This document shows, piece after piece, positions 24,240 through 33,019 of a stretch of DNA of 64,000 nucleotides. Numbering within the stretch: position 1 is the stretch's first letter; each line of letters starts with the position of its first letter. A program made the position numbers and the translations under genes. Source of the DNA: Solirubrobacterales bacterium. Lineage in GTDB: Bacteria; Actinomycetota; Thermoleophilia; Solirubrobacterales; 70-9. The stretch lies in assembly GCA_009691195.1 (NCBI GenBank), contig SHVA01000002.1:1-64000 (forward strand), read 5' to 3'. The notes below the pieces were generated by a model. The model did no database searches, was not told the DNA's origin, and was given only the letters and a program-made list of their open reading frames with translations.

Positions 24240-24719
24240 ATGGACGCCAGCAACGTCAGACGAAGCGAATGGATCGCCGGCATCAGCGGGGTGGCGCTGT
24301 TCGTGATCCTCTTCTTCTTCGATTGGTACAGCGTCGTGGGGCTCAATCAGCTCCTGGACGCCGCGGAGCAGCTCGGGGGTCCAGCGGGCGCCGGCGCCGG
24401 CAGCGGCATCTCGGGCTGGGACGCCTTCGACTTTACGAACCTCTTCTGCCTGCTCGCCCTGACCTTCGCCGTCGCCTACGCGGGGATCGGGCTCAGCGGC
24501 TCCTCGCCCGACCTCCCGGTCGTGATGAGCGCCGTTACGACCCTGCTCGGGGGCCTCGCCTTCCTGTTCGTCCTGTTCCGGCTGGTGAACCCGCCGGGCG
24601 ACGGCCTCGAAAGGGGGATCGGCGTATGGCTCGGCCTGATCGCGACGGCCGGAATAGCCCTTGGCGGGTACATGGGCATGCAGGAGGAGGGCACCTCCTT
24701 CGCCGAGCAGGCCGACTAA
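24240..24719 (+). CDS. Four-span membrane protein (second of three tandem paralogs)
   Basis: A 159-residue protein starting at ATG 24240 after AGGAGAGCC. The first helix is WIAGISGVALFVILFFFDWY. A loop with SGWDAFDFTN follows, and there are three more hydrophobic segments with a TTLLGGLAFLFVLFRLVNPP block. That block recurs in the next gene as TALLGGLAMLLVLYRVINPP. It has no long basic tail and ends in a short acidic segment. The family is unrecognised; the shared architecture with its neighbours shows local duplication. Confidence 0.78.
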   Translation: MDASNVRRSEWIAGISGVALFVILFFFDWYSVVGLNQLLDAAEQLGGPAGAGAGSGISGWDAFDFTNLFCLLALTFAVAYAGIGLSGSSPDLPVVMSAVTTLLGGLAFLFVLFRLVNPPGDGLERGIGVWLGLIATAGIALGGYMGMQEEGTSFAEQAD

Positions 24720-24731
24720 GGAGGTGTGGAG

Positions 24732-25226
24732 TTGGACTTCAGCCGACTGAATCGCGGAGAGCAGATTGCCGGAGTCTCCGGAATGCTGCTCCTGCTCAGC
24801 ATGTTCGCCTTCGACTGGTACGGGTACGGGGTCCAGGGCACCGACGGTGGTGGGCTCAACGCCTGGGAAGCGTTCTCGTTCACCGACCTGATCCTCTTCC
24901 TCGCCGGGGCATCGGGGATCGCCCTGCTCGCGGTGAAGGCCGCCTCGGCCGAGTACAGCGTGCCGATTCCGCTGAGCACCGTGACGGCGCTGCTCGGCGG
25001 CCTCGCGATGCTCCTTGTTCTCTACCGGGTGATCAACCCGCCGGACGTCCAGGTGACGGTTTCGGGCCTGGGCAGCGTCGCCGTCGAGACCAGTGCCGAT
25101 GTGACCCGCAAGCTCGGGCTCTGGATCGGGTTGATCCTGGCCTCCGCCCTGACGTACGGGGGTTGGCTTGCCCTGCAGGAGGACCCGCGCTCCACCGCGG
25201 GCCAGGGCGACCGCTTCCTGCGGTAG
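24732..25226 (+). CDS. Four-span membrane protein (third of three tandem paralogs)
   Basis: A 164-residue protein. AAGGAGGTG (24718-24726) overlaps the previous stop. TTG 24732 lies 7 bases after its GGAGG core and gives MDFSRLNRGEQIAGVSGMLL, matching the MKFSRLGRGE opening of the first paralog, so it is preferred over GTG 24726. Helix 1 ends FAFDWYGY, the loop has NAWEAFSFTD, and the VTALLGGLAMLLVLYRVINP block is shared. It converges on the GMC oxidoreductase with a 4-base gap. Function unknown. Confidence 0.78.
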   Translation: MDFSRLNRGEQIAGVSGMLLLLSMFAFDWYGYGVQGTDGGGLNAWEAFSFTDLILFLAGASGIALLAVKAASAEYSVPIPLSTVTALLGGLAMLLVLYRVINPPDVQVTVSGLGSVAVETSADVTRKLGLWIGLILASALTYGGWLALQEDPRSTAGQGDRFLR

Positions 25227-25230
25227 CGCC

Positions 25231-27126
25231 TCAGCACAGCTCGCCGGCGAGGCCCCGGGCGACATGGGCCGAGCAGGCGATGATGGTCATCATCGGGTTC
25301 ACCCCCACCGAGGTCGGCAGCAGGCCGGCGTCGCAGACGTAGAGGCCCTCGACGCCGTGGACCGATCCATCGGCGCCTGTCACCCCCTCACCGGGATCCG
25401 AGCTCATCCGAGCGGTGCTCATCGGGTGAAAGGCCTCGAGCCGGAGGTCGGCGGGCTTCAACCGCGTCGCCTCGAAATCGGCCAGGCGGTCCCTCGTGAT
25501 CACCTGGACCGGCCCGACATTCGGGTAGACCTCCGTCGCGCCCGCCGCAAAGTGGATCTCGGCGGCGCGGGCGATGCCGAACTGGAGGTCAGCCGTCTCG
25601 TCGGCGCGCAGCCTGTACGAGAGGCGCAGGGAACCGTTGGCCGAGCGGCCGACCCGCCCCTCCGAGCGGTCGTGCAGGTGGACGCCGATCGAGGCGATCT
25701 TCCCGTAGTCGCGGATGCGGGCCATCAGCTCGGGGCCGACGCCGGGCAGCCAGTGCCCGCCGAATGAGAGGGGGGTGAAGGTCGCCTCCAGCAGGATCCG
25801 GCGGGACTCCCACTCATCCACGTAGTAGCTCTGCATGATCCCCTCCCAGCCGCGGACCTCCTGTTCGTAGCGCGCGCCGATCCAGGCCGCGGGGTGGACG
25901 TGGAGGTGACTGCCGAGGTGCCGGTTACGGACGCCCGAGCGCATCAGTAGCTCCGGCGTCCCGAACGCGCCGCCGGCCGAGATCACGGTTCGCGCCCGCA
26001 GCTCCCACGACCGCAGCGAGGGATGCGCTCCGTTGCGGGCGGCGGCCGCCTCGACGGCCGAGGTCGCCGAGCCGGCGCGGCAGATGACGCCGGTGGCGCG
26101 GCCATCCTCGATCCGCACCTGGAGCGCCTCGACTCCCGCGCGGACGCGGGCGCCGGCGGCAACGGCGCGGGGCAGGTATGAGACGTGCATCGCGCGCTTG
26201 GCGTCGATCCGGCAGCCCACCGGGCAGGAGCTGCACTGCACGCATCGGCCCGCGTTGCGGCTGATCGGCCCGCCGCTGGCTCCGATCGCGCGGGCTCCCT
26301 CCATGCAGAGCTGGCCGTTTCGCCCCATCAAATCCGTATCGACCGGGGTCACCTGGAGCATTCGCTCAGCCGCCTCGTACTCATCATCGAGCGAGGTGGC
26401 CCAGCCGACCCCGGCGCTTCGGCTCCAGTCGGCGAGCACCCCGAGCGGCGCCCGGAAGCAGGTGCCGGAGTTGATCACCGTCGTGCCCCCGACCGCGCGC
26501 CCGACGGGCACCGGGATCGCGGGCCTGCCCGTCGCGATCGTCATGCCGGCGTCGCGATAGAGCAGCGGCAGCGCCTCGAGCGGGTCGGTCGGGTAGTCGT
26601 GGCGACCCACGTGGGGGCCCTGCTCGAGCACCACCACGTCGAGCCCGGCCTCCGCCAGGATCACAGCCGCAGCCGCGCCGCCCGCGCCGGAGCCGATGAT
26701 CGCGACGTCGCACTCCTCGCCGTCACCGAGCGGCTCGAGCGATCCGAGCGGTGCCGATCTGGGTGCGGGGGAGCCCTCGGCGACTGCGCAGCGAGCCTCG
26801 AACCCGGCTGCCGCCTGCACCCGTTCATCCCGCGCCCAGCCCATCATCGCGAGCAGCTTGCCGAGCAGCATCAGGTCGCGGTAAGGAGCGAAGCGGGCGC
26901 CCTCCATCTTCGCGAGGTACTCCTGCCTCGCCTCGAGCGAGAGCCGGCTGAAGCGCCAGGGGAAGGGAAGCCGCTCGAACAACCGCAGCGCGAGCCGAAC
27001 GGCCCGGGACACCTCCGGGGGCAGGTCGGCCATGAAGCGGGACATAGGGGCGCCGACGGGCACCTGCTCCTCGGCCCCGGGCAAGCCCTCAGCGGAAGGG
27101 GCCACCGCCTCGGCGATCGCCCGCAA
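25231..27126 (-). CDS. GMC-family FAD oxidoreductase with four-cysteine motif
   Basis: A 631-residue glucose-methanol-choline oxidoreductase of the subfamily that includes long-chain alcohol oxidases. After an about 135-residue N-terminal helical region comes the FAD fold DVAIIGSGAGGAAAAVILAE (about residues 139-158) and the signature GRAVGGTTVINSGTCFRAP. A cluster CVQCSSCPVGC (CX2CX2CX3C, about residue 293) could bind a [4Fe-4S] centre. The C-terminal catalytic region contains AFHPMSTARM and VCDAGLLPTSVGVNPMMTI. TTG 27126 is the longest start; ATG 27045 is an alternative. The substrate is unknown. It is downstream of and probably cotranscribed with the membrane gene at 27166. Confidence 0.85.
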   Translation of the reverse strand: MRAIAEAVAPSAEGLPGAEEQVPVGAPMSRFMADLPPEVSRAVRLALRLFERLPFPWRFSRLSLEARQEYLAKMEGARFAPYRDLMLLGKLLAMMGWARDERVQAAAGFEARCAVAEGSPAPRSAPLGSLEPLGDGEECDVAIIGSGAGGAAAAVILAEAGLDVVVLEQGPHVGRHDYPTDPLEALPLLYRDAGMTIATGRPAIPVPVGRAVGGTTVINSGTCFRAPLGVLADWSRSAGVGWATSLDDEYEAAERMLQVTPVDTDLMGRNGQLCMEGARAIGASGGPISRNAGRCVQCSSCPVGCRIDAKRAMHVSYLPRAVAAGARVRAGVEALQVRIEDGRATGVICRAGSATSAVEAAAARNGAHPSLRSWELRARTVISAGGAFGTPELLMRSGVRNRHLGSHLHVHPAAWIGARYEQEVRGWEGIMQSYYVDEWESRRILLEATFTPLSFGGHWLPGVGPELMARIRDYGKIASIGVHLHDRSEGRVGRSANGSLRLSYRLRADETADLQFGIARAAEIHFAAGATEVYPNVGPVQVITRDRLADFEATRLKPADLRLEAFHPMSTARMSSDPGEGVTGADGSVHGVEGLYVCDAGLLPTSVGVNPMMTIIACSAHVARGLAGELC

Positions 27127-27165
27127 CGTCCGTAACTCGGCGGATTTGAGCCCCGGCGAGCGCCT

Positions 27166-27630
27166 TCAGCCGGGGGCGCGGTCGGGCCCGACCCGGCCGG
27201 GGGACGGCCCGATCCGGCCGATGAGCTTCCAGAGGAAGAGCGACGCGAACACGAGGTAGCCGTCGATGAGGAAGTTGAGCAGGTAGAGGAAGACGTCCTC
27301 GTCAAAGACGAAGAACGCGAGCGAGGCCAGCGACGATGCTGCCTTGCCGGCCGCGAGGACCAGCAGCATCGGCCGGTGGCGTACCGGGTCGGACTGGGCA
27401 ACCAGGCAGATCCCGGTGATGACCACCATGTAGGCGAAGGCGAGCGCCAGCCACAGCATCTCCTGCGTCTCGGGCGCGCGGGGGAAGTTGCCGAACCAGT
27501 CGCCGACGTCGCTGATCACGTCTCCGACGCCGTCCGGGAAGGCGATGAAGAGGATCCCGACCACCGCGAAGGTGGCCGCCAGCAGGCGCAGGTTGAGGGC
27601 TACGAAGCGCTCGGCTTTCTCCCCGGTCAT
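27166..27630 (-). CDS. Hypothetical four-span membrane protein
   Basis: A 154-residue protein with four hydrophobic segments (LLAATFAVVGILFIAFPDGV, WLALAFAYMVVITGICLVA, LLVLAAGKAASSLASLAFFV and LLNFLIDGYLVFASLFLW). An acidic stretch DGVGDVISDVGDWFGN lies in the first loop. The C-terminal 15 residues are Pro/Arg-rich. It sits 39 bases upstream of the GMC oxidoreductase on the same strand, so it may anchor that enzyme or supply it with an electron route; this is only context. I do not recognise the family. Confidence 0.7.
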   Translation of the reverse strand: MTGEKAERFVALNLRLLAATFAVVGILFIAFPDGVGDVISDVGDWFGNFPRAPETQEMLWLALAFAYMVVITGICLVAQSDPVRHRPMLLVLAAGKAASSLASLAFFVFDEDVFLYLLNFLIDGYLVFASLFLWKLIGRIGPSPGRVGPDRAPG

Positions 27631-27692
27631 CGCGGGCGATCCTATTGGGGACCCGGGGCCCGTGGCTCGCGGTCCTCCCTAGAATCCGCGCG

Positions 27693-27977
27693 ATGATCGA
27701 GAAGGGGCAGGTAGTTCACGTCGCGCGGCTGGCGAGGCTGGAGCTGAGCGAGCAGGAGCTCGAGCGGATGGCGCGAGAGCTCTCGGGGATCCTCGAGCAC
27801 GTTGACAAGCTCTCGGAGCTGGACCTGGAGGGGGTCGAGCCGACACTGCACGTCGTCGCGCTGCAGAACGTCCTCCGCCCCGACGAGCCGCACGCGAGCC
27901 TGCCGCCCGAGAAGGCTCTCGAGAGCGCCCCCGATCCCGCCGAGGGCGCCTTCCGCGTCCCCTCGCCCCAGGCATAG
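27693..27977 (+). CDS. gatC: Asp-tRNA(Asn)/Glu-tRNA(Gln) amidotransferase subunit C
   Basis: A 94-residue subunit of the GatCAB complex that converts misacylated Glu-tRNA-Gln (and Asp-tRNA-Asn) to the amide. It shows the family helix-turn pattern VVHVARLARLELSEQELERM, ILEHVDKLSELDLEGVEP and NVLRPDEPHASL. It probably acts as the clamp between A and B. ATG 27693 starts the gatC-gatA-metallopeptidase-gatB operon. Confidence 0.93.
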   Translation: MIEKGQVVHVARLARLELSEQELERMARELSGILEHVDKLSELDLEGVEPTLHVVALQNVLRPDEPHASLPPEKALESAPDPAEGAFRVPSPQA

Positions 27978-27980
27978 CGA

Positions 27981-29432
27981 GTGCCCATGGGCGAGCTTCT
28001 GGAGCTGACCGCCTCGGAGGCGATCGAGCGAATTCGCAAGCGAGAGTTGAGCGACGACGAGTACTTTGAGGCCTACCGCGAGGCCGCGGCGGGCGACCCG
28101 CTCAACGCCTACCTCTGGCTGGCGCCCGAGAACCACGAGCAGGGCAATCGCGAGGGGCCCCTCGCCGGAGCGCCGGTCGCGGTCAAGGACATCTTCTGCA
28201 CCGAGGGGGTCCTGACCACGGCGGGCTCGCGCATCCTGGAGGGCTACCGACCTCCCTACACCGCCACCGCGGTCCGGCGGCTCTCGGGCCAGGGGGCGCG
28301 TCTGCTCGGCAAAACCAACATGGACGAGTTCGCGATGGGGTCCTCCAACGAAAACTCCGGCTATGGGGCCGTGCTCAATCCCTGGGACCCGGGCCGCGTG
28401 CCGGGGGGCTCCTCGGGGGGCTCGGCGGCGGCCGTGGCGGGGCAGATGGCCCCCTGGGCTATCGGGACCGACACCGGCGGCTCGATCCGGCAGCCCGCGG
28501 CGCTCTGCGGGATCGTGGGCATGAAGCCGACCTACGGCGCCGTCTCTCGCTACGGAATGATCGCCTTCGCGTCCTCGCTTGACCAGTGCGGCCCGCTGAC
28601 TCGCGACGTCACCGACGCCGCACTGCTGCTCTCGGCGCTCGAGGGTCGCGACCCCCACGACTCGACCTCGGTCGGGATCGAGGGTGGGATCAAGCTCTCC
28701 GGCCGGGAGGACCTCAAGGGCCTTCGATTCGGCATTCCGCGCGAGCTCGCAGTGGACGCGGAGGGGATCGAGGCCGGGGTTCAAGAGGTCTTCGATCGCA
28801 CCGTCGCCCTGATCGAAGGGCTCGGCGGGGAGGTGGACGAGTGCGAGCTGCCTCACAGCCCGCACGGGATCTCCGCCTACTACGTGCTGGCGCCGGCCGA
28901 GGCCTCGGCCAACCTCGCCCGTTACGACGGCGTTCGCTACGGCATTCGCGAGCCCTCGGAGGACCTGGTCGGGATGTACGAGCGGACCAGGGCCGAGGGG
29001 TTCGGCGATGAGGTCAAGCGGCGGATCATGCTCGGCACCTATGCGCTCTCCTCGGGCTTTTACGACGCGTACTACGGTCAGGCCCAGCGGGTGCGCACCC
29101 GGATCGCCGAGGACTTCGACGCCGCCTTCGAGCGCTTCGACTTCGTGATCACGCCGACCTCGCCGTCGGTGGCGTTCGAGCTCGGCGCCAGGACGGACGA
29201 CCCGCTCGCGATGTACATGAGCGACTACTGCACCGTGCCCATGCCCCTGGCCGGGATCCCCGCGATCTCGATCCCAGCCGGGCTGGCCGAGCCGGACGGT
29301 GGCGGCCCCGAGCTGCCGGTGGGGTTCCAGATCGCCGGACCGGCCTTCAGCGAGAGCGGCATCCTCGATGCGGCCTACGCCCTCGAGCGGGCGATCGGCT
29401 TCGACGCGGTTCCCGAGCGCGTCAGCCGGTGA
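27981..29432 (+). CDS. gatA: Asp/Glu-tRNA amidotransferase subunit A (amidase)
   Basis: The glutaminase subunit that releases ammonia for transfer through GatB. It has the amidase-signature Ser-cisSer-Lys triad: Lys in VAVKDIFCTEG (about residue 71), Ser in TDTGGSIRQPA, and Ser in GGSSGGSAAAVAG. Length is 483 residues. GTG 27981 is 3 bases after gatC; ATG 27987 gives an almost equal protein. It overlaps the next gene by one base (TGATG). Confidence 0.95.
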   Translation: MPMGELLELTASEAIERIRKRELSDDEYFEAYREAAAGDPLNAYLWLAPENHEQGNREGPLAGAPVAVKDIFCTEGVLTTAGSRILEGYRPPYTATAVRRLSGQGARLLGKTNMDEFAMGSSNENSGYGAVLNPWDPGRVPGGSSGGSAAAVAGQMAPWAIGTDTGGSIRQPAALCGIVGMKPTYGAVSRYGMIAFASSLDQCGPLTRDVTDAALLLSALEGRDPHDSTSVGIEGGIKLSGREDLKGLRFGIPRELAVDAEGIEAGVQEVFDRTVALIEGLGGEVDECELPHSPHGISAYYVLAPAEASANLARYDGVRYGIREPSEDLVGMYERTRAEGFGDEVKRRIMLGTYALSSGFYDAYYGQAQRVRTRIAEDFDAAFERFDFVITPTSPSVAFELGARTDDPLAMYMSDYCTVPMPLAGIPAISIPAGLAEPDGGGPELPVGFQIAGPAFSESGILDAAYALERAIGFDAVPERVSR

Positions 29433-29719
29433 TGGAGCGCGAGCTGCTGGGTGAGGAGGAGTGCCGGGCAGCCGTGCAGGACGCTCTCGATGCGCTGCCC
29501 CCCGATATCGCCTCCAAGATCCAGAACCTCGCCGTGATCATCGAGGACGACGGGCCGCCCGGCCTGATGGGCCTCTACGACCCCAGGGGCGGCACCAACC
29601 GGATCATCATCTACCGCCGGATGAACCCCACGGCCGACGAGGTCCGGCGCACCGTCCTGCACGAGGTGGGCCACTACTTCGGGATGGACGAGGCTCGGGT
29701 GCGGGGCCTCGGCTACTGA
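29432..29719 (+). CDS. Minimal zincin-like metallopeptidase embedded in the gat operon
   Basis: A 95-residue protein with a single catalytic motif HEVGHYFGMDE (HExxHxxGxxE, about residues 79-89), the signature of small gluzincin/metzincin-like domains of the MMP-like or DUF1025 group. The flanking pattern IIIYRRMNP and DEVRRTVLHEVGHY fits that family. It is placed between gatA and gatB with a 1-base overlap to gatA and 16 bases to gatB, so it is produced with the amidotransferase. A protease or chaperone role on the complex is speculation. Confidence 0.82.
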   Translation: MERELLGEEECRAAVQDALDALPPDIASKIQNLAVIIEDDGPPGLMGLYDPRGGTNRIIIYRRMNPTADEVRRTVLHEVGHYFGMDEARVRGLGY

Positions 29720-29735
29720 TGGCGGGGGTCGCGGC

Positions 29736-31178
29736 ATGAGCGGGCTCGAGGCCGTGATCGGGCTCGAGATCCACGTGCAGTTGGCGACGCGGACGAAGAT
29801 GTTCTGCGGCTGCGAGCTCTCGTTCGGCGATCACGCCAACGTCCACACCTGCCCGATCTGCCTGGCGCACCCTGGGACGCTGCCGGTGACGAACGAGAGG
29901 GCGGTGATCTACGGCCTCCGGATCGCCGCGGCGCTCGGATGCGAGGTCGCCCCGCGGTCGATCTTCCACCGCAAGAACTACTTCTATCCCGACAGCCCCA
30001 AGGCCTACCAGATCAGCCAGTATGACTTTCCGCTTGCCGGCCCCGGCGAGCTGGGCGGCATCAGGGTCCACCGCGCCCACCTCGAGGAGGACGCCGCGAA
30101 GCTGATCCACGTCGGCGAGTCCGGCCGCATCCACGGATCGGGGGCATCGCTCGTGGACTTCAACCGCGGCGGGACGCCGCTGGTCGAGATCGTGACCGAG
30201 CCCGACCTGCGAAGCGCGGCCGAGGCGCGCGAGTGGGCGCAGCTCCTTCGCGCCACCCTCCGCCAGCTCGACGTCTCCAACGTCAACATGGAGGAGGGCA
30301 GCCTGCGGGTGGACGCCAATGTCTCCGTGAGGCCCGAGGGCAGCGGGGAGCTCGGCACGAAGAGCGAGCTCAAGAACATGAACAGCTTCCGTTTCCTCGA
30401 ACGCGGGATCGAGGCCGAGCTGGAGCGCCAGCGCGAGCTGATCGCAGCAGGGGAGGAGGTGCAACAGGAGACGTTGCACTTCGACCCCTCCGACGGCTCG
30501 CTGACTCCGTTGCGCTCCAAGGAGTACTCGCATGACTACCGTTACTTCCCCGAGCCGGACCTGGTGCCGATGGTCCCGACGGAGGAGATGCTCGAGGAGG
30601 CGCGCCGGGACCTCCCCGAACCGCCCGCGGCGAGGCGCGAGCGTTACGTCTCCGAGCTGGGGGTGTCCGAAGGCGCGGCGGCGACGCTGGCCTTCGAGCC
30701 GGCCTACGGCGAGTACTTCGAGCGGGCCATGGGGGCACCCGGGGGTGGGAGCGCGGCCGCCACGGCGATCTGGGTGACCGGGGAGCTGGTCGGGAGCCTG
30801 CGCCAGGCCGACGCGGAGGAGGAGCCCCTGGCCTCCAAGGCCACGCCCGAGGCGGTCAGGGCGCTAGCCGGCCTGGTCGAGGAGAAGAAGATCTCCAATG
30901 GCGCCGGCAAACAGGTGCTGGCTGCCCTCGTCGCCGAGGGCGGCGATCCCGCGGCGATAGTCGAGCGCGACGGCCTCGGGCAGATCTCGGGCTCTGGTGA
31001 GCTTGAGGCGATCGTCGATCGCGCGATAGAGGCCGAGCCGGAGGCCGCAGATGAGGTGCGCAAGGGCAACCCGAAGGCGATCGGCCGGATCGTCGGCGCG
31101 GTGATGAAGGAATCGAAGGGCCGCGCCGATGGCGACGGCGTCCAGAAGCTGATCCTGGAGCGCCTCGGGCAGGGCTAG
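29736..31178 (+). CDS. gatB: Asp/Glu-tRNA amidotransferase subunit B
   Basis: The tRNA-binding, kinase-like subunit that activates the misacylated aminoacyl-tRNA and receives ammonia from GatA. Signatures include GLEIHVQLATRTKMFCGC (residues 9-26), HTCPICLAHPGTLPV, SPKAYQISQYDFPL, KSELKNMNSFRFLERGIEAE and YRYFPEPDLVP. The C-terminal YqeY-like domain (KATPEAVRALAG to the end) is complete. ATG 29736; 480 residues. The NDH-2-like gene follows after 9 bases. Confidence 0.95.
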   Translation: MSGLEAVIGLEIHVQLATRTKMFCGCELSFGDHANVHTCPICLAHPGTLPVTNERAVIYGLRIAAALGCEVAPRSIFHRKNYFYPDSPKAYQISQYDFPLAGPGELGGIRVHRAHLEEDAAKLIHVGESGRIHGSGASLVDFNRGGTPLVEIVTEPDLRSAAEAREWAQLLRATLRQLDVSNVNMEEGSLRVDANVSVRPEGSGELGTKSELKNMNSFRFLERGIEAELERQRELIAAGEEVQQETLHFDPSDGSLTPLRSKEYSHDYRYFPEPDLVPMVPTEEMLEEARRDLPEPPAARRERYVSELGVSEGAAATLAFEPAYGEYFERAMGAPGGGSAAATAIWVTGELVGSLRQADAEEEPLASKATPEAVRALAGLVEEKKISNGAGKQVLAALVAEGGDPAAIVERDGLGQISGSGELEAIVDRAIEAEPEAADEVRKGNPKAIGRIVGAVMKESKGRADGDGVQKLILERLGQG

Positions 31179-31187
31179 CCTTGGGGC

Positions 31188-32498
31188 ATGGCCTGGAACG
31201 TCGTCATCGCCGGGGCGACGGTTGCGCAGCGGCTCGAACGCCTGCTGCCGACCCAGTCGGCGCGGATGTCGCTCGTCAACGACGTCAACTTCATCCTCTA
31301 CACGCCGTTCCTGCCCGAGGCGGCGGCCGGGACGCTCGAGCCGCGCCACGTGGTGACGCCGCTACGCGAGATCCTCGACCGCTTTCACCTCCGCCTGGGC
31401 GCGGTGACGGCGCATGACCCGGCCGCCCGCACCGTGATGACGCGCAGCCACGACGGCGAGCAGGAGGAGCTCCGCTACGACCAGCTCGTCGTCGCGCTCG
31501 GCTCGGTCTCGCGGACGCTGCCGGTCCCGGGCCTCGCCGAGCACGCGATCGGATTCAAGAGCCTCGCCGACGCGATCTGGCTCCGCAACCACGTGATCGA
31601 GACCCTCGAGGAGGCGAACAGCACCGAGGACGACGCGCGCCGGGAGGAGCTGCTCACGTACGTCTTCGTCGGTGGCGGCTACGCGGGGCTCGAGGCCCTC
31701 GCCGAGCTTCAGGACTTCGCCGCGGGCGCGATGGAGCAGTACCCGCGCGCCCGCCCCAGCGGCATGCGCTGGATCCTGCTGGAGGCCGGCGGCCGGGTTC
31801 TTCCCGAGATCGACGAGGAGCTGGCCGACTACGCCGTCACCAAGCTGCGCGGCCGCGGCATCGAGGTGCGGCTCGGGACCACGATCGAGGAGCTGATGGA
31901 GGACAGTGCCACCCTTTCCACCGGTGAGCGGGTGCCCGCCCGGACGGTGGTCTGGACCGCGGGGGTCGTCCCGCACCCCAGCCTCCGCAACCTCTCGCTG
32001 CCCCTCGGCGAGAAGGGCCACGTGATCGTCGACGATCACCTCCGTGTCCAGGGGATGGACGGCGTCTGGGCGCTCGGCGACTGTGCGCAGGTTCCCGACC
32101 CCTCGGGCGGCTTCGCGCCGCCGACCGCTCAGCACTCGATCCGCCAGGCCGAGGTCGTCGCGGCCAACGTTGCCGCCGCCCTCGGCGTCGGCGAGGCCCG
32201 CTCGTATCGCTACTCGAGCCGGACGGCCTTCGTCAACCTCGGCCAGTACAAGGCCGTGGGCAAGATCGGCAACCGCACGCTTTCGGGCTTCCCGGCGTGG
32301 TGGATGGCGCGGACCTACCACCTGAGCCAGATCCCGGGCGCGGCCCGCAAGGTCCGGGCGGCGCTGGACTGGACGGTGAGCCTTCCCTTCCGGCGCGACA
32401 CCGCCGAGGTCGGCTCGATCGGGCACCCGCGCCCGCTCCGGGCCGAGGAGTACGCACCAGGCGGCTCCCACCGGCCGGTGGCTGGGCCCAGGGACTAG
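31188..32498 (+). CDS. NDH-2-like FAD/NAD oxidoreductase lacking the first glycine-rich loop
   Basis: A 436-residue relative of type II NADH dehydrogenase, which normally passes electrons from NADH to menaquinone at the membrane. The second nucleotide fold is intact (TYVFVGGGYAGLEALAELQD, about residues 161-180), as are VWTAGVVPHPSL and the FAD-contacting WALGDCAQVP. The N-terminus reads NVVIAGATVAQRLERLLP where the family has a GxGxxG FAD loop, so about six residues are missing after VVIAG. The frame is otherwise open and conserved. The protein may be inactive or bind FAD abnormally, or the deletion may be an assembly error. Confidence 0.82.
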   Translation: MAWNVVIAGATVAQRLERLLPTQSARMSLVNDVNFILYTPFLPEAAAGTLEPRHVVTPLREILDRFHLRLGAVTAHDPAARTVMTRSHDGEQEELRYDQLVVALGSVSRTLPVPGLAEHAIGFKSLADAIWLRNHVIETLEEANSTEDDARREELLTYVFVGGGYAGLEALAELQDFAAGAMEQYPRARPSGMRWILLEAGGRVLPEIDEELADYAVTKLRGRGIEVRLGTTIEELMEDSATLSTGERVPARTVVWTAGVVPHPSLRNLSLPLGEKGHVIVDDHLRVQGMDGVWALGDCAQVPDPSGGFAPPTAQHSIRQAEVVAANVAAALGVGEARSYRYSSRTAFVNLGQYKAVGKIGNRTLSGFPAWWMARTYHLSQIPGAARKVRAALDWTVSLPFRRDTAEVGSIGHPRPLRAEEYAPGGSHRPVAGPRD

Positions 32499-33019
32499 TT
32501 GACGACGAGGCTGGCGCGCATCCCGGCGTCCTCATGGCCGGCCAGCGAGCAGTAGAGCTTCCAGGTGCCCGGGGTGAGGGGGAGGGTCCGGTCGGCTATC
32601 TGGCCCGGATCGAGATCCTCGAAGGAGTAGCTCGGGCTTCCGGCCAGCTCCAGGTGGAGGTTGTGGGGATCCTCGCCCTCGTTCCTGAGCTGGACCTTCA
32701 GCTCGCCCGCATCAACGCTGCCTCGCGAGAGGATCAGGTGCCACTCGTTTGCCCGCACGCCGAGGGTGGTGGACGGGGGAGTGGAGACCGGGTCGCAGCT
32801 CCACCAGCGCTTCGTCCTCTTGACCTTGCGGAACTGGCGGTGCCCCTTCTTGCCGACCCTCTTTCGCACGGTGACGGTCTTCTTGTGGTGCTTCCAGGTG
32901 CAGTCGGCGGCCGCTCGCACGGCCGGAGCCCCCGAGCCGCCCGCGGCCGAGGCGCTGAGGCCACCGAGCGCAACGGCGGCGGCGACCACGGCTGTAAGCG
33001 CCAGGCGCCGGCGGCTCAC
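32495..33019 (-). CDS. Secreted cupredoxin (plastocyanin-like) protein
   Basis: A 174-residue protein with a signal peptide (RRRLALTAVVAAAVALGGLS), then a Lys/Arg-rich linker with two cysteines (ADCTWKHHKKT ... WWSCDP). The C-terminal cupredoxin domain has the blue-copper set: His in EDPHNLHLE, and Cys, His and Met in YCSLAGHEDAGM. It would be an extracytoplasmic electron-transfer protein. GTG 33019 overlaps the DUF1501 stop (GTGA), so it is the last gene of a three-gene operon. Its 3' end overlaps the NDH-2-like gene by 4 bases. Confidence 0.85.
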   Translation of the reverse strand: MSRRRLALTAVVAAAVALGGLSASAAGGSGAPAVRAAADCTWKHHKKTVTVRKRVGKKGHRQFRKVKRTKRWWSCDPVSTPPSTTLGVRANEWHLILSRGSVDAGELKVQLRNEGEDPHNLHLELAGSPSYSFEDLDPGQIADRTLPLTPGTWKLYCSLAGHEDAGMRASLVVN

